Numbered from the stretch's first letter, positions 25,746 to 34,615 are shown. The stretch: 64,000 nucleotides of DNA from an uncultured Latescibacterota bacterium (GCA_951812755.1 OX638329.1:4906522-4970521); one strand, 5' to 3'. Translations and numbers: made by a program. The notes: generated by a model from the sequence alone, not told the origin.

Positions 25746-25787
25746 AAGCCCAACGGCCCCTCCAAACCGTTGGGCTTTTCCTATTAG
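25746..25787 (+). terminator. Terminator hairpin, left copy of a pair
   Basis: AAGCCCAACGG and CCGTTGGGCTT pair, followed by TTCCTATTA. A near-identical hairpin lies at 31364-31400, just before the ABC permease genes. Confidence 0.8.
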
Positions 25788-26135
25788 AGCCTTAATGGAA
25801 CAGGTCAAAAGATTTCATTTTAAAAATTGCCTATCAGTGTGGGTTTACGTCTTTATCGACTTTTAGCAAGGTGTGCAAGGCCAAAAAATAAAACCACATA
25901 TCAAAAAAATGGAAACTGGGACAAATTCTGAACTGTAGGACAAAGGTTTGGCATTGACTTTGCGAACGCTTGTGTAAATTTTTCTATAGCTATCTGAAAA
26001 AAGTATCATTCAAGCAAATTAAAGTATCTCAGATGTGATACCAACATGCGCTATTTATACAAGTCCTGAGCGATCAGCCGGGCAAATCTGTTCACACTAT
26101 TGTGTGACTGAAATCTCAAATGAAAAGAGAAACCA
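25788..26135. other. Long untranslated gap before the LRR gene
   Basis: About 350 bases, AT-rich, with no supportable gene. A TTGACT at about 25953 and a TATAGC at 25984 are too far apart for a standard promoter. Near 26000-26040 there is a loose inverted pair (GTATCA and TGATAC). Nothing else recognised. Confidence 0.4.
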
Positions 26136-29051
26136 ATGCGTAACCTGATTTTGTTCACACTATCCACACTCGCGCTTTTGATACATCCGCTGTCTCTTCC
26201 AGCGCAAAATAGCTTTTCTATTGCGCTGGATGTAAATAGTGCGGCGAGCGATCAAGACGTTACCCCGGATTTTGATGGCGATGGTATGGTTGGCTTCTCT
26301 GACTTTTTGGCGTTTGCAGGTCTGTTTGGGTCACGTCAGGGCGATGGGAGGTATGAAGCAAAGTATGATCTGGACAGCGACGGCGCAATAGGATTTTCCG
26401 ATTTTCTGATCTTTAGTGCCAGCTTTGGCAAAGAGGTATCTTCCCCAGGGGGAGATGCAACGCAGGTTGCCATTCCGGATGCGAATCTACGTGCTGTTAT
26501 CGAGAGTAGTCTCGGCAAGTCGATCCATGCGCCAATCACTCAGGCAGAGATGGCGAGCTTAACTCACCTTGCTGCACCGAACAAGGATATTCGCGATCTG
26601 ACCGGGCTTGAGTTTGCTATTAACCTGATAACCTTAGACCTTGGTGAAGCGGAAGTGAGCGGGTATATAGTCAACAGCAACGAGATATCCAACCTGTCTC
26701 CACTATCTAACTTGACCAGCCTAAGAGAGTTGAATCTTTCTGACAACAGCATATTGGATGTGATGCCACTATCTAATTTAACCAGCCTAAGAGTGCTGGA
26801 TCTTAGCATCAACAGCATATCGGATGTGTCTGCACTGTCAGGACTGACCAGCCTGGAGGAGCTGCGTCTCGTCGGCAACAGCATATTGGATGTGACGCCG
26901 ATAGCTAATTTGACCAGCCTAAGAGTGCTGCAGTTTAGCAGCAACAGCATATCGGATGTGACACCGCTATCTAATTTAACCAGCCTGGAGGGGTTGAATC
27001 TTGTCGGTAACAGCATATCGGATGTGACGCCGATAGCTAACTTGACCAGACTGGAATGGCTGTCTCTTGACAATAACAGCATATCGAATATGGCGCCGCT
27101 ATCTAATTTGACCAGACTGGAAACGCTGGGTCTTTCCAACAACAGCATATCGGATGTGACGCCGCTATCTAATTTGACCCATCTGGAATTGCTGTTTCTC
27201 TCCAGCAACAGCATATCGGATGTGACGCCGCTATCTAATTTGACCCGTCTGCAATTGCTGGAGCTTTCCGACAACAGCATCTCAGACCTCGCACCGCTGG
27301 TGGCAAACACGGGATTGGGTAGTGGAGATGAGGTTAGGGTGGAGAACAACCCCTTGAGTGCCACATCAATCAACACACACATTCCAGCCCTTCAGAGTAG
27401 AGGGGTTAGTGTACTCTACTCTCGTAGCAGTGGTGGCGTGCCACCGCCCCCTCCGCCCCCTGGTGGTGGCAGTGCAACGAACGTTGCCATTCTGGATGTG
27501 AACCTGCATGCGGTCATTGCGGTCAGTCTCGGCAAGTCGATCCATGCGCCAATCACTCAGGCAGAGATGGCGAGCTTAACTCGCCTTGATGCATCGAATG
27601 AGAATATTCGCGATCTGACCGGGCTTGAGTTTGCAATTAACCTGACAGAGTTGGTCCTCGGTGGAAACGAAGGAAGCTTGTGGGAGGGAAACATCAATGA
27701 GCTATTCAACAACCTTTCGCTATACTTGACCAATCTAATAGAACAATGGATTAACTTTTCCTTCAACTTTTCTGTCAACAGCATATCGGATGTGACACCA
27801 ATATCTAACTTGACCAGGCTGGAAGTGCTGGATCTTTCCTACAACAACATATCGGATATGACGACGCTATCTAACTTGACCAATCTAAGAGCCCTGGATC
27901 TTTCCGGCAACAGCATATCGGATGTGACACCAATATCTAACTTGACCAGGCTGGAAAGGCTGAATCTTTCCGGCACAAGCATAGTGAATATGTCTGCACT
28001 GTCAGGATTAACGAGTCTGGAAGTGCTGGATCTTTCCGGCAACAGCATAGCGGATGTGACACCGATATCTAACTTGATCAATCTGGAAGTGCTGGATCTT
28101 TCCTACAACAGCATAGAGAATCTGACGCCGATATCCAACTTGACCAAGCTGGAATGGCTGCTTCTTTCCGGCACAAGCATGGCGGATGTGACACCAATAT
28201 CTAACTTGACCAGGCTAAGAGTCCTGTCTCTTTCCGACAACAGCATATCGAATGTGACGCCGCTTGTGACGCTTCTATCTAACTTGAATAACCTGATATT
28301 TCTGGATCTTTCCGACAACAGCATATCGAATGTGACGCCACTATCTAACTTGACCAATCTAAGAGCTCTGACTCTTTCCGACAACAACATATCAGATGTG
28401 ACGCCACTATCTAACTTGACCCGTCTGGAATGGCTGGATCTTGAAGACAACAGCATAGCGAATGTGGCACCGATAGCTAATTTGACCAGCCTGGAATTGC
28501 TGGAACTTGACAACAACGGCATATCGAATGTGACACCGCTATCCAACTTGACCAATCTAAGATGGCTGGATCTTTACGACAACAGCATAGCGGATATGAC
28601 GCCGATATCTAACTCGACCCGTCTGGAATTGCTGTCTCTTTCCGACAACAGTATATCGAATGTGACGCCGATATCTAACTTAATCAACCTGAAATTGCTG
28701 TCTCTTTCCGACAACAGTATATCGAATGTGACGCCGATATCTAACTTAATCAACCTGACAGGGTTGGAACTTAACAACAACAGCATCTCAGACCTCGCGC
28801 CGCTGGTGGCAAACGCGGGATTGGGTGAAGGAGATTGGATTGAAGTAAGGAACAACCCCTTAAGTGCCACATCAATCAACATACACATTCCAGCCCTTGA
28901 GAGCAGAGGGGTCGAGGTAGATTTTAGCGCATCGAAGCTCGCGGTGAAAAACAAAGAACGGGGGATGCCCCTCCGGATGATAGAACCGTTTGGAATGAAA
29001 AAATGGAAGGTGGGCGATAATTTGAGAAAAAGTCGCTTGAATAATTTTTGA
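26136..29051 (+). CDS. Secreted leucine-rich-repeat protein with Asp-rich EF-hand/dockerin-like module
   Basis: A 971-residue exported protein (signal peptide about 1-24). Residues 44-99 hold two Ca-binding-like loops, DFDGDGMVGFSDFLAF and DLDSDGAIGFSDFLIF, each ending in a FG pair. Then comes an LRR cap, a first array of 22-residue internalin-like repeats (NLTSLRELNLSDNSISDVTPLS pattern), a proline/glycine linker near residues 435-446, and a second cap and longer array. The two halves are clearly duplicates. Members bind proteins or glycans at the surface. No LPXTG, membrane anchor or C-terminal sorting motif was seen; the C-terminal about 45 residues are basic. Repeat copies make recombination or assembly error possible. 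Confidence 0.9.
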   Translation: MRNLILFTLSTLALLIHPLSLPAQNSFSIALDVNSAASDQDVTPDFDGDGMVGFSDFLAFAGLFGSRQGDGRYEAKYDLDSDGAIGFSDFLIFSASFGKEVSSPGGDATQVAIPDANLRAVIESSLGKSIHAPITQAEMASLTHLAAPNKDIRDLTGLEFAINLITLDLGEAEVSGYIVNSNEISNLSPLSNLTSLRELNLSDNSILDVMPLSNLTSLRVLDLSINSISDVSALSGLTSLEELRLVGNSILDVTPIANLTSLRVLQFSSNSISDVTPLSNLTSLEGLNLVGNSISDVTPIANLTRLEWLSLDNNSISNMAPLSNLTRLETLGLSNNSISDVTPLSNLTHLELLFLSSNSISDVTPLSNLTRLQLLELSDNSISDLAPLVANTGLGSGDEVRVENNPLSATSINTHIPALQSRGVSVLYSRSSGGVPPPPPPPGGGSATNVAILDVNLHAVIAVSLGKSIHAPITQAEMASLTRLDASNENIRDLTGLEFAINLTELVLGGNEGSLWEGNINELFNNLSLYLTNLIEQWINFSFNFSVNSISDVTPISNLTRLEVLDLSYNNISDMTTLSNLTNLRALDLSGNSISDVTPISNLTRLERLNLSGTSIVNMSALSGLTSLEVLDLSGNSIADVTPISNLINLEVLDLSYNSIENLTPISNLTKLEWLLLSGTSMADVTPISNLTRLRVLSLSDNSISNVTPLVTLLSNLNNLIFLDLSDNSISNVTPLSNLTNLRALTLSDNNISDVTPLSNLTRLEWLDLEDNSIANVAPIANLTSLELLELDNNGISNVTPLSNLTNLRWLDLYDNSIADMTPISNSTRLELLSLSDNSISNVTPISNLINLKLLSLSDNSISNVTPISNLINLTGLELNNNSISDLAPLVANAGLGEGDWIEVRNNPLSATSINIHIPALESRGVEVDFSASKLAVKNKERGMPLRMIEPFGMKKWKVGDNLRKSRLNNF

Positions 29052-29097
29052 CACTTCGGCTTTCGCACCACCGAGAAATCACTTTGTGATCAAAAAT

Positions 29098-29138
29098 AAA
29101 AACGGCAGTGGGTTATAACACTCACCGCCGTTTCTTTT
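29098..29138 (+). terminator. Terminator after the LRR gene
   Basis: AAACGGC and GCCGTTT form the stem base, extended by mostly paired AGTG/CACT bases, followed by CTTTTGTT. Confidence 0.65.
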
Positions 29139-29279
29139 GTTATCGCGCGCAGGCTCCGGTCGAGTTTGATTGCGCCCCTTGCTCTGATCTTCAAAATCCT
29201 GTATCATAGCGTACAATTGAACCTCTGTTAAACTTGTACACTGTCCGATAGGTTTATCCCAATCCAGAGAATTGACACC

Positions 29280-30053
29280 ATGCCAGATACCAAATTACAT
29301 CCCGATCCCAAAGCCTGTGCGGTCGCCCGTGCGGTCTGCGACGTGGTCCACCCCAATACCGTCATCTTGTTCGGATCCCGCGCCCGGGGCGACTTTACGC
29401 CCGATTCCGATATTGACCTGCTCATCATCACGGATTCCCAGCAGATAGACCAGCAGGAATATATGCGCTCCAGCGAGGCGGCGCGCCGCAAAGTCCAGGA
29501 AGTTTACGGCCACTCCATGGGTGTTGACCTTGTCCACCTGAGCGAGGACGTTTTCCACGACGGTCGCCGTGCCCGAAACCATGTCGCAGGGCAGGCTGTC
29601 CGCGACGGCGTCGATATACATGGCGCAAAAATAATCTATGACAACCCGGAACCGACCAACTGGCCCGACATACGACAGCGAATCATCAATGCCGAACGAG
29701 AACTCCGCGTTCTGAATGTCTTAGTCGAAGCAGATGCCGACCAAGAAGCCATCGGCTTCCATGCCCAACAGGCTCTTGAAAACGCGCTAAAAGGCTGGAT
29801 TTCAGCACTCGATACCGACTACAAAAACACCCACGACTTATCCGGTCTATCGGCCATCATCAGAACCCATCTCGAAGAGAACGACACTCCCGCTGGTGAA
29901 AAGCTGACATGGCTGACCGACTATGCTGTAAGATACCGCTATCACGGCATAGAGGTCTGCGTGGAAGACCGTTTCGAGTTGCTCGCTGCGGTAAAAGAAA
30001 CCGTAGAGACTATCATCGCCCGCATTCGGACACTGAGTAAAATGACTGAATAG
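29280..30053 (+). CDS. Nucleotidyltransferase-HEPN domain fusion protein
   Basis: A 257-residue protein. The N-terminal half is a minimal nucleotidyltransferase: ILFGSRARGDFTPDSDIDLLII has the GSx10-DxD core and GVDLVHL supplies the third Asp. The C-terminal half is a HEPN domain (FHAQQALENALKGWIS, THDLSGL, WLTDYAVRYRYHG). In MntA-HepT toxin-antitoxin pairs these are separate genes and HEPN has an Rx4-6H RNase motif; here it reads R-x3-H within the YAVxxRYxG version that is usually inactive. So an NTase with a helper HEPN domain, as in antibiotic nucleotidyltransferase-like proteins, is more likely than a ribonuclease toxin. Start ATG chosen from the frame; no strong ribosome site is obvious. 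Confidence 0.88.
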   Translation: MPDTKLHPDPKACAVARAVCDVVHPNTVILFGSRARGDFTPDSDIDLLIITDSQQIDQQEYMRSSEAARRKVQEVYGHSMGVDLVHLSEDVFHDGRRARNHVAGQAVRDGVDIHGAKIIYDNPEPTNWPDIRQRIINAERELRVLNVLVEADADQEAIGFHAQQALENALKGWISALDTDYKNTHDLSGLSAIIRTHLEENDTPAGEKLTWLTDYAVRYRYHGIEVCVEDRFELLAAVKETVETIIARIRTLSKMTE

Positions 30054-30075
30054 GAAAGTGATGGGTAGCTTACTG

Positions 30076-30229
30076 ACTGATGTTACGCATGTCTTACGTT
30101 TTTGTCATGCTGAGGAAGCCGTCAGGCTGACGAAGCATCTTTTACCTCTGAAGTAATAGATTCTTCGACTCCGCTGCGCTCCGCTCAGAATGACAGACAC
30201 ATGATATTGGGCCTGTGCGTAACGTCAGT
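30076..30229. repeat. MITE-like element with terminal inverted repeats
   Basis: ACTGATGTTACGCA at 30076-30089 matches, in inverted form with one mismatch, TGCGTAACGTCAGT at 30216-30229. Inside lies a second nested inverted pair: TGTCATGCTGAGG-type bases at 30103-30116 and CTCAGAATGACA at 30184-30195. No protein is encoded. It looks like a small non-autonomous element or a structured repeat; core words of this type are common in many bacterial genomes. Confidence 0.7.
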
Positions 30230-30274
30230 TACTGATATGAATTTTACATTGATAAAGAATCAGGGTCGGTTATA

Positions 30275-30296
30275 TTTTACACGATTACCGTGAAAT
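30275..30296. promoter_or_regulatory. Imperfect palindrome before higB, candidate HigA operator
   Basis: TTTTACACG and CGTGAAAT flank ATTAC, 28 bases before the higB start. HigA-type antitoxins repress their own operon through palindromes in this position; inferred here. Confidence 0.4.
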
Positions 30297-30323
30297 CGAT
30301 AAAATCCAAAAGAAGAACACTTC

Positions 30324-30614
30324 ATGATTGAGTCATTTGGAGATCCTGCAACAGAAGATTTATTTCATAACAGACAAACGCGACGCGCCCGTAGCTTTCC
30401 ACCGAATATTGTACGTGCTGCTTTAAGGAAATTGGATGTCATTGAAACGGCACATCGCCTACAAGACTTGCGGACACCGCTGGGCAATCGCCTGGAATCC
30501 CTGAAAGGTAATCTTCAGGGATTTTACAGCATCCGTGTCAACGAGCAATGGCGGATCATTTTCCGATGGTCCGAAAATTCTGCGCATCAGGTATCGCTGA
30601 CGGACTATCATTAG
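30324..30614 (+). CDS. higB: HigB-like type II toxin (RelE/ParE superfamily mRNA interferase)
   Basis: A 96-residue toxin of the plasmid-maintenance killer family. MIESFGDPATEDLFHN, ALRKLDVIETAHRLQDLRTPLGNRLESLKG, GFYSIRVNEQWRIIFRW and VSLTDYH are the standard order. HigB cleaves mRNA on the ribosome at adenine-rich codons; conserved basic residues here include Arg in SIRVNEQWRIIFRW. The antitoxin gene begins 16 bases after its stop, toxin first, as usual for HigBA. Complete and apparently intact. Confidence 0.95.
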   Translation: MIESFGDPATEDLFHNRQTRRARSFPPNIVRAALRKLDVIETAHRLQDLRTPLGNRLESLKGNLQGFYSIRVNEQWRIIFRWSENSAHQVSLTDYH

Positions 30615-30630
30615 GCTATTGGAGACAATC

Positions 30631-30942
30631 ATGCTGCCAGAAAATCGTATTCCGACGCATCCAGGTGAAATCCTTTTGGAAGAATTTCTGAAACCCCTGG
30701 GAATGACTCAAGTGGCATTTGCCAAACACATTGAAGTGCCACTTCAGAGGATTAACGAGATCATCCATGGCAAGCGGGGTGTAACCCTTGAGACAGCCTG
30801 GTTATTTTCTCAAGCACTGGGCACAACGCCTGAGTTATGGATAAATCTTCAACGAAATCATGATTTAGCTAAGAGCCGACCAAGGAAAAAGACTCCAAAG
30901 CTTCAAGCAGTGAATGCGCGGAATCAGTCACAACCTGAATGA
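30631..30942 (+). CDS. higA: HigA-like antitoxin (HTH XRE family)
   Basis: A 103-residue antitoxin. RIPTHPGEILLEEFLKPLGMTQVAFAKHIEVPLQRINEIIHGKRGVTLETAWLFSQALGTTPELWINLQ is the full HigA helix-turn-helix pattern. The ATG at 30631 was chosen because GGAG lies six bases ahead; a TTG four codons earlier is possible. It should bind the toxin and repress the operon via the upstream palindrome. The C-terminal tail is basic. The pair lies within the accessory island between the ABC genes. Confidence 0.95.
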   Translation: MLPENRIPTHPGEILLEEFLKPLGMTQVAFAKHIEVPLQRINEIIHGKRGVTLETAWLFSQALGTTPELWINLQRNHDLAKSRPRKKTPKLQAVNARNQSQPE

Positions 30943-31048
30943 CAAGATATATTTGCATAACATCTGTTACTTTGGTAAAAAAATCTACCATCAAAAGAAA
31001 AGGGACGCACGTATATTGACATTCCTTTTCTTATTCAGAGAATTAAAA

Positions 31049-31321
31049 ATGAACAAATCAAGAATATTCGCAGACTTTCACAACGCGGATGTAAAAGGCA
31101 GGGTGCGTTTGAATTGCGCTGGGACCGTGAAAGACCTCGCATGCCAGAAAATTTCTCTACAAGAAGGGCAATCGCTAATTCTTTACAGCGAAGATTTAGA
31201 AGTTGACGGTGTGGTTCGACACTCTAAAAAAGAAAATTTGTGGGTTGCTGTGATTGATTGGGATGCCATTCGAGAGGTTGCCCCTGTAGTGTCTCAAACA
31301 GAACATTACAGTCCGGTTTGA
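31049..31321 (+). CDS. Hypothetical protein, 90 residues
   Basis: Not recognised by family name. MNKSRIFADFHNADVKGRVRLNC-type start and strands LACQKISLQEGQSLILYSEDLEVDGVVRHSKKENLWVAVIDWDAIRE suggest a small beta-barrel-like soluble protein. The ATG at 31049 was taken because the upstream 45 codons are AT-rich and unlikely to be coding; no clear ribosome site is visible. It follows HigBA by about 100 bases and precedes the right copy of the paired terminator, so it is probably the last gene of the island. Confidence 0.65.
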   Translation: MNKSRIFADFHNADVKGRVRLNCAGTVKDLACQKISLQEGQSLILYSEDLEVDGVVRHSKKENLWVAVIDWDAIREVAPVVSQTEHYSPV

Positions 31322-31363
31322 TAGCCTTCAAACAATGGCATAGATTCCCAAACCCGTCACAAA

Positions 31364-31400
31364 AAGCCCAACAGTCTAAACCGTTGGGCTTCTTCTATTA
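31364..31400 (+). terminator. Terminator hairpin, right copy of a pair
   Basis: AAGCCCAAC and a near complement ending GTTGGGCTT with a short loop, followed by CTTCTATTA. It copies 25746-25787 closely, including the flanking CTATTA. Confidence 0.75.
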
Positions 31401-31479
31401 ATGGATATTGCGCTTAGGCTAAATTTGTCGGATATTGCTTGGGTATTCATTACGACAACTCTTTTTTGAACAACTACCC

Positions 31480-32490
31480 ATGCATATCTACATCCTCAAA
31501 AGACTACTGGCACTGATCCCCACACTATTGGGCATTACAGTGCTGGTTTTTTTTATGGTACATCTCGTACCGGGAGACCCTGCACAGATCATGCTGGGCG
31601 AACGGGCAAGTGCCGAAAGTCTGGCTACCTTGAGACGCGACCTGGGCCTGGACCAGCCATTGCATATACAATTTGGACGCTATCTATCCGACCTGGTGCA
31701 AGGCGACCTGGGTCGATCAATTAAATCGCACGAACGCGTATCCGTCGAACTAATGGCGCGTTTTCCCGCCACCATGGAACTCACCTTTGCAAGCATGATA
31801 TTTGCTTGCATACTCGGCATTGGTGCAGGTATAGCGTCCGCAGTCCGACGCGGTACCTGGTGGGATTATATCGGCATGACAGCATCGCTGGCAGGAGTCT
31901 CGGTACCAATCTTCTGGCTGGGATTATTGCTCATCCTCGCCCTTGCAGTCTCCCTACCGTTATTCCCCGTCTCCGGACGGCTCAGTTCTCATGTATTTAT
32001 CCCCACATGGACTGGATTTTACCTCATAGACAGCCTGATGGCAGGTGACCTCCCGAGTTTTGCCGACGCACTCTGGCATTTGATTCTGCCCAGTATAACG
32101 CTGGGCACAGTCCCTGCCGCCGTAATTGCACGCATGACCCGGTCGAGCTTGCTGGAAGTCCTGCGCGAAGATTATGTACGCACCGCCTGGGCAAAAGGCT
32201 TATCTGAACGAGTCGTCATATTGCGCCACGCACTAAAAAATGCGTTCATCCCCGTCTTAACCGTAATCAGCTTACAATTCGGTTATCTATTGGGCGGCGC
32301 TGTCTTGACCGAAAGTATATTTGCCTGGCCCGGGGTCGGGCGCTGGTTGCTCCTCTCTGTTTACGCGCGCGACTTTCGGGCAATACAAGGGGGCGTACTG
32401 ATCGTCGCTACCACCTTTGTCCTGATCAACTTAATCGCAGATCTATTATACGCCTATCTGGACCCACGGATCAAATACGGCAAGGAATAA
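31480..32490 (+). CDS. ABC transporter permease, DppB-like
   Basis: A 336-residue inner-membrane permease of the peptide/nickel family. The ATG at 31480 gives MHIYILKRLLALIPTLLGITVLVFFMVHLVPGDPAQ, the usual first segment. About six membrane spans follow, with the EAA-like loop RMTRSSLLEVLREDYVRTAWAKGLSERVVILRHALKNAF that touches the ATPase, and LTESIFAWPGVGRWLLLSV. No ATPase gene is near, as for many such systems. Its partner permease starts nine bases after its stop. The solute-binding gene at 24086 is the likely third component, now separated by an island. Confidence 0.94.
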   Translation: MHIYILKRLLALIPTLLGITVLVFFMVHLVPGDPAQIMLGERASAESLATLRRDLGLDQPLHIQFGRYLSDLVQGDLGRSIKSHERVSVELMARFPATMELTFASMIFACILGIGAGIASAVRRGTWWDYIGMTASLAGVSVPIFWLGLLLILALAVSLPLFPVSGRLSSHVFIPTWTGFYLIDSLMAGDLPSFADALWHLILPSITLGTVPAAVIARMTRSSLLEVLREDYVRTAWAKGLSERVVILRHALKNAFIPVLTVISLQFGYLLGGAVLTESIFAWPGVGRWLLLSVYARDFRAIQGGVLIVATTFVLINLIADLLYAYLDPRIKYGKE

Positions 32491-32499
32491 CGCCACAAA

Positions 32500-33369
32500 A
32501 TGGCACACATTCAAGACACCTTACAAACACCACCACAAACCACCGCGCTATTGATCTGGCAGCGATTGCGCAAAAACCGCCTCTCCCTTGTGGGTAGTAT
32601 ATTGATCGGCGGCTTTTTGTTCCTGGCATTCGCAGCACCATTAATCGCCCCCGCCGATCCAATGGCGCAGGCACTCTACAATCGCTTGTCGCCCCCAACG
32701 CTCGAACATCCATTCGGCACAGATGATTTTGGCCGAGACATATTGAGCCGCGTCATCTATGGCGCGCGGATTTCCTTACGAGTCGGAGTATTCGCCGTAC
32801 TAATCGCCCTTATACTGGGCACCTGCATTGGGGTCGTCGCGGGCTATTGGGGGGGATGGATAGATCAAATATTGATGCGTATGATGGACCTGCTACTCGC
32901 CTTTCCGAGCATATTGCTCGCAATCGGCATCGTGGCTATCCTGGGACCCGGCCTGGAAAATGCCATGTTGGCCGTCGGCATTGTGGCCATGCCGCAATAT
33001 GCACGCCTGATTCGCGCGTCCGTCTTAACCGTGCGAGAAACCGATTATGTCATGGCCGCACGCGCCCTGGGAGCATCCGATTGGCGCATACTATGCGTAG
33101 CTGTCTTGCCCAATTGTCTCGCCCCATTGATCGTCCAGGCAACATTGGGATTGGCAACCGCAATCCTCGACGCTGCAGGATTGAGTTTTCTCGGCCTGGG
33201 CGCGCAACCCCCCACTCCCGAATGGGGAGCAATGTTGAGCCAGGGACGCGAACTGATTGTGCGCGCGCCCTGGGTACTCACCTTTCCCGGCGGAGCGATC
33301 TTTTTCACAGTACTGGCATTTAATCTGGTCGGCGATGGTCTGCGAGACGCGCTGGATCCAAAGGCTTAA
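32500..33369 (+). CDS. ABC transporter permease, DppC-like
   Basis: A 289-residue permease, second of the pair. It has an N-terminal tail, then RKNRLSLVGSILIGGFLFLAFAAPLIAP, PFGTDDFGRDILSRVIYGARISLRVG (family hallmark), and the coupling loop RASVLTVRETDYVMAARALGASDWRILCVAVLPN. DppC-type proteins pair with DppB-type ones as heterodimers. The stop codon shares bases with that of the convergent M16 gene (a TTAA at 33366-33369), so the two transcripts end face to face with no room for a separate terminator. Confidence 0.94.
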   Translation: MAHIQDTLQTPPQTTALLIWQRLRKNRLSLVGSILIGGFLFLAFAAPLIAPADPMAQALYNRLSPPTLEHPFGTDDFGRDILSRVIYGARISLRVGVFAVLIALILGTCIGVVAGYWGGWIDQILMRMMDLLLAFPSILLAIGIVAILGPGLENAMLAVGIVAMPQYARLIRASVLTVRETDYVMAARALGASDWRILCVAVLPNCLAPLIVQATLGLATAILDAAGLSFLGLGAQPPTPEWGAMLSQGRELIVRAPWVLTFPGGAIFFTVLAFNLVGDGLRDALDPKA

Positions 33370-34601
33370 TTCAACTCTGCCATCGGACCGAGTGCGACAA
33401 GCGCGGGATCCGCATCAAGAGGATATTGTTCGAGATAATCGGCAATGCGTTCTGGCGTGACGGCATCGATCTCCGCGCGTTCTTCCTCGAGCGTTTTGAG
33501 TGGTGTATTAGTGCTCAGGCTACCCACAATTTGAGAAAAGCGAGAAAGACCGTTTTCCCCACTGCAAATAATACCCGTCGCCTGTTTGGTCTTGGCGCGC
33601 TGAAGCGCGTCGCTATCAATACCGTTCTTTAAATCCGCCATTTCGCGCCGCACAATATCGAGAACCTGAGACACATTTTGCGGATCCACGGACAGATAAA
33701 CGTAAAAAAGCCCCGCATCACTAAAATTGATATACTCTGCCGACGCTTCATCAGCCAGACCCTCTTGAATAACAGACCAGTAGAGCCGGCTATTTGTCGA
33801 TGCGCCCAAATAAACAGAAAGCAGATCCGCAGTAGCGGCATGATCATCGGAAGATGGCGGCGCGGGAAGCGCGAGCGCGATATGTTCGCGCGCCACACCA
33901 TCGCGTTGCACAACGCGGTTTGAAGCGTGAAAAGTCGGGATAGATTGCGCCCGACCATTATCAGACACCTGCCAGTCTCCGCAATGTGCTTCAACAGCGC
34001 GAATAATTTCATCGCGATCAAACGCGCCTGTAATGACAAACGTGAGATTGTTGGGACCATAGCGCCGCTGGTGATATTCCGCCATCAAATCACGGGTAAT
34101 GGACTTCACCGTATCCTCTGTACCCAACACACTCTGCCCTAAGGGATGATCGCCAAAAGCCTCTTGAATGAGATCGTCGATAATAAGCGCGTCGGGCTGG
34201 TCGTGATACATCGCAATCTCTTCGAGAATGACCTTCTTCTCCATATCAAACTCGTCCGATGGCAAATTGGCGCGCATCATATCGCTGAGAATCTCGATAG
34301 AATCCGTCGCCCGATCACTTTGCACCCAGTGAAAATAGGCTGTACCTTCCCACCAGGTATAGGCATTCCACATCGCGCCCAAATCATCGACATCGAGCGA
34401 AAGTTGCCGCCAGTCGCGCCTGGGCGTCCCCTTGAAACACATGTGTTCGAGAAAATGTGAAATCCCCAAAAGGTCTGAAGCTTCATCGCGCGATCCCGTT
34501 TGGGCAAAAAAGCCCAGCGCAACCGAACGAATGCGCGGAATAGTTTCAAAAACAAGCGTGAGGCCATTGTCGAGAGTATGCGTGGAAAAGGGTGAAGACA
34601 T
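33366..34601 (-). CDS. M16 family zinc metallopeptidase (active-type subunit)
   Basis: A 411-residue M16B peptidase. The inverted zinc motif HxxEH is intact at His49-Glu52-His53 (HFLEHMCFKGT), and a distal Glu in KKVILEEIAMYHDQPD completes the site. The C-terminal half has NSRLYWSVIQEGLADEASAEY, the usual second-domain block. GGAG lies before the ATG. It is followed upstream on the same strand by a PhyH gene and then a second M16-type gene whose zinc site is destroyed; bacterial M16B enzymes often need such a partner. A role in processing small peptides in the periplasm or cytoplasm is not resolvable; no signal peptide was seen. Confidence 0.93.
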   Translation of the reverse strand: MSSPFSTHTLDNGLTLVFETIPRIRSVALGFFAQTGSRDEASDLLGISHFLEHMCFKGTPRRDWRQLSLDVDDLGAMWNAYTWWEGTAYFHWVQSDRATDSIEILSDMMRANLPSDEFDMEKKVILEEIAMYHDQPDALIIDDLIQEAFGDHPLGQSVLGTEDTVKSITRDLMAEYHQRRYGPNNLTFVITGAFDRDEIIRAVEAHCGDWQVSDNGRAQSIPTFHASNRVVQRDGVAREHIALALPAPPSSDDHAATADLLSVYLGASTNSRLYWSVIQEGLADEASAEYINFSDAGLFYVYLSVDPQNVSQVLDIVRREMADLKNGIDSDALQRAKTKQATGIICSGENGLSRFSQIVGSLSTNTPLKTLEEERAEIDAVTPERIADYLEQYPLDADPALVALGPMAELN

Positions 34602-34615
34602 GAGTTGCTCCGCAG

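Noticed and set aside
25791-25866. 23-codon ATG frame after the solute-binding gene
   Set aside because: Too short, no ribosome site and no conserved pattern.
26700-28780. Regular repeats that could suggest a CRISPR array
   Set aside because: The units are 66 bases, in frame and encode LRR; no constant repeat with variable spacers and no cas genes.
26564-29071. Several minus-strand frames of 80-270 codons opposite the LRR gene
   Set aside because: They arise from the 66-bp LRR repeat read backwards; the translations are periodic and lack ribosome sites.
30100-30197. Insertion sequence with a transposase
   Set aside because: No protein-coding frame or transposase motif in the element; kept as MITE-like repeat.
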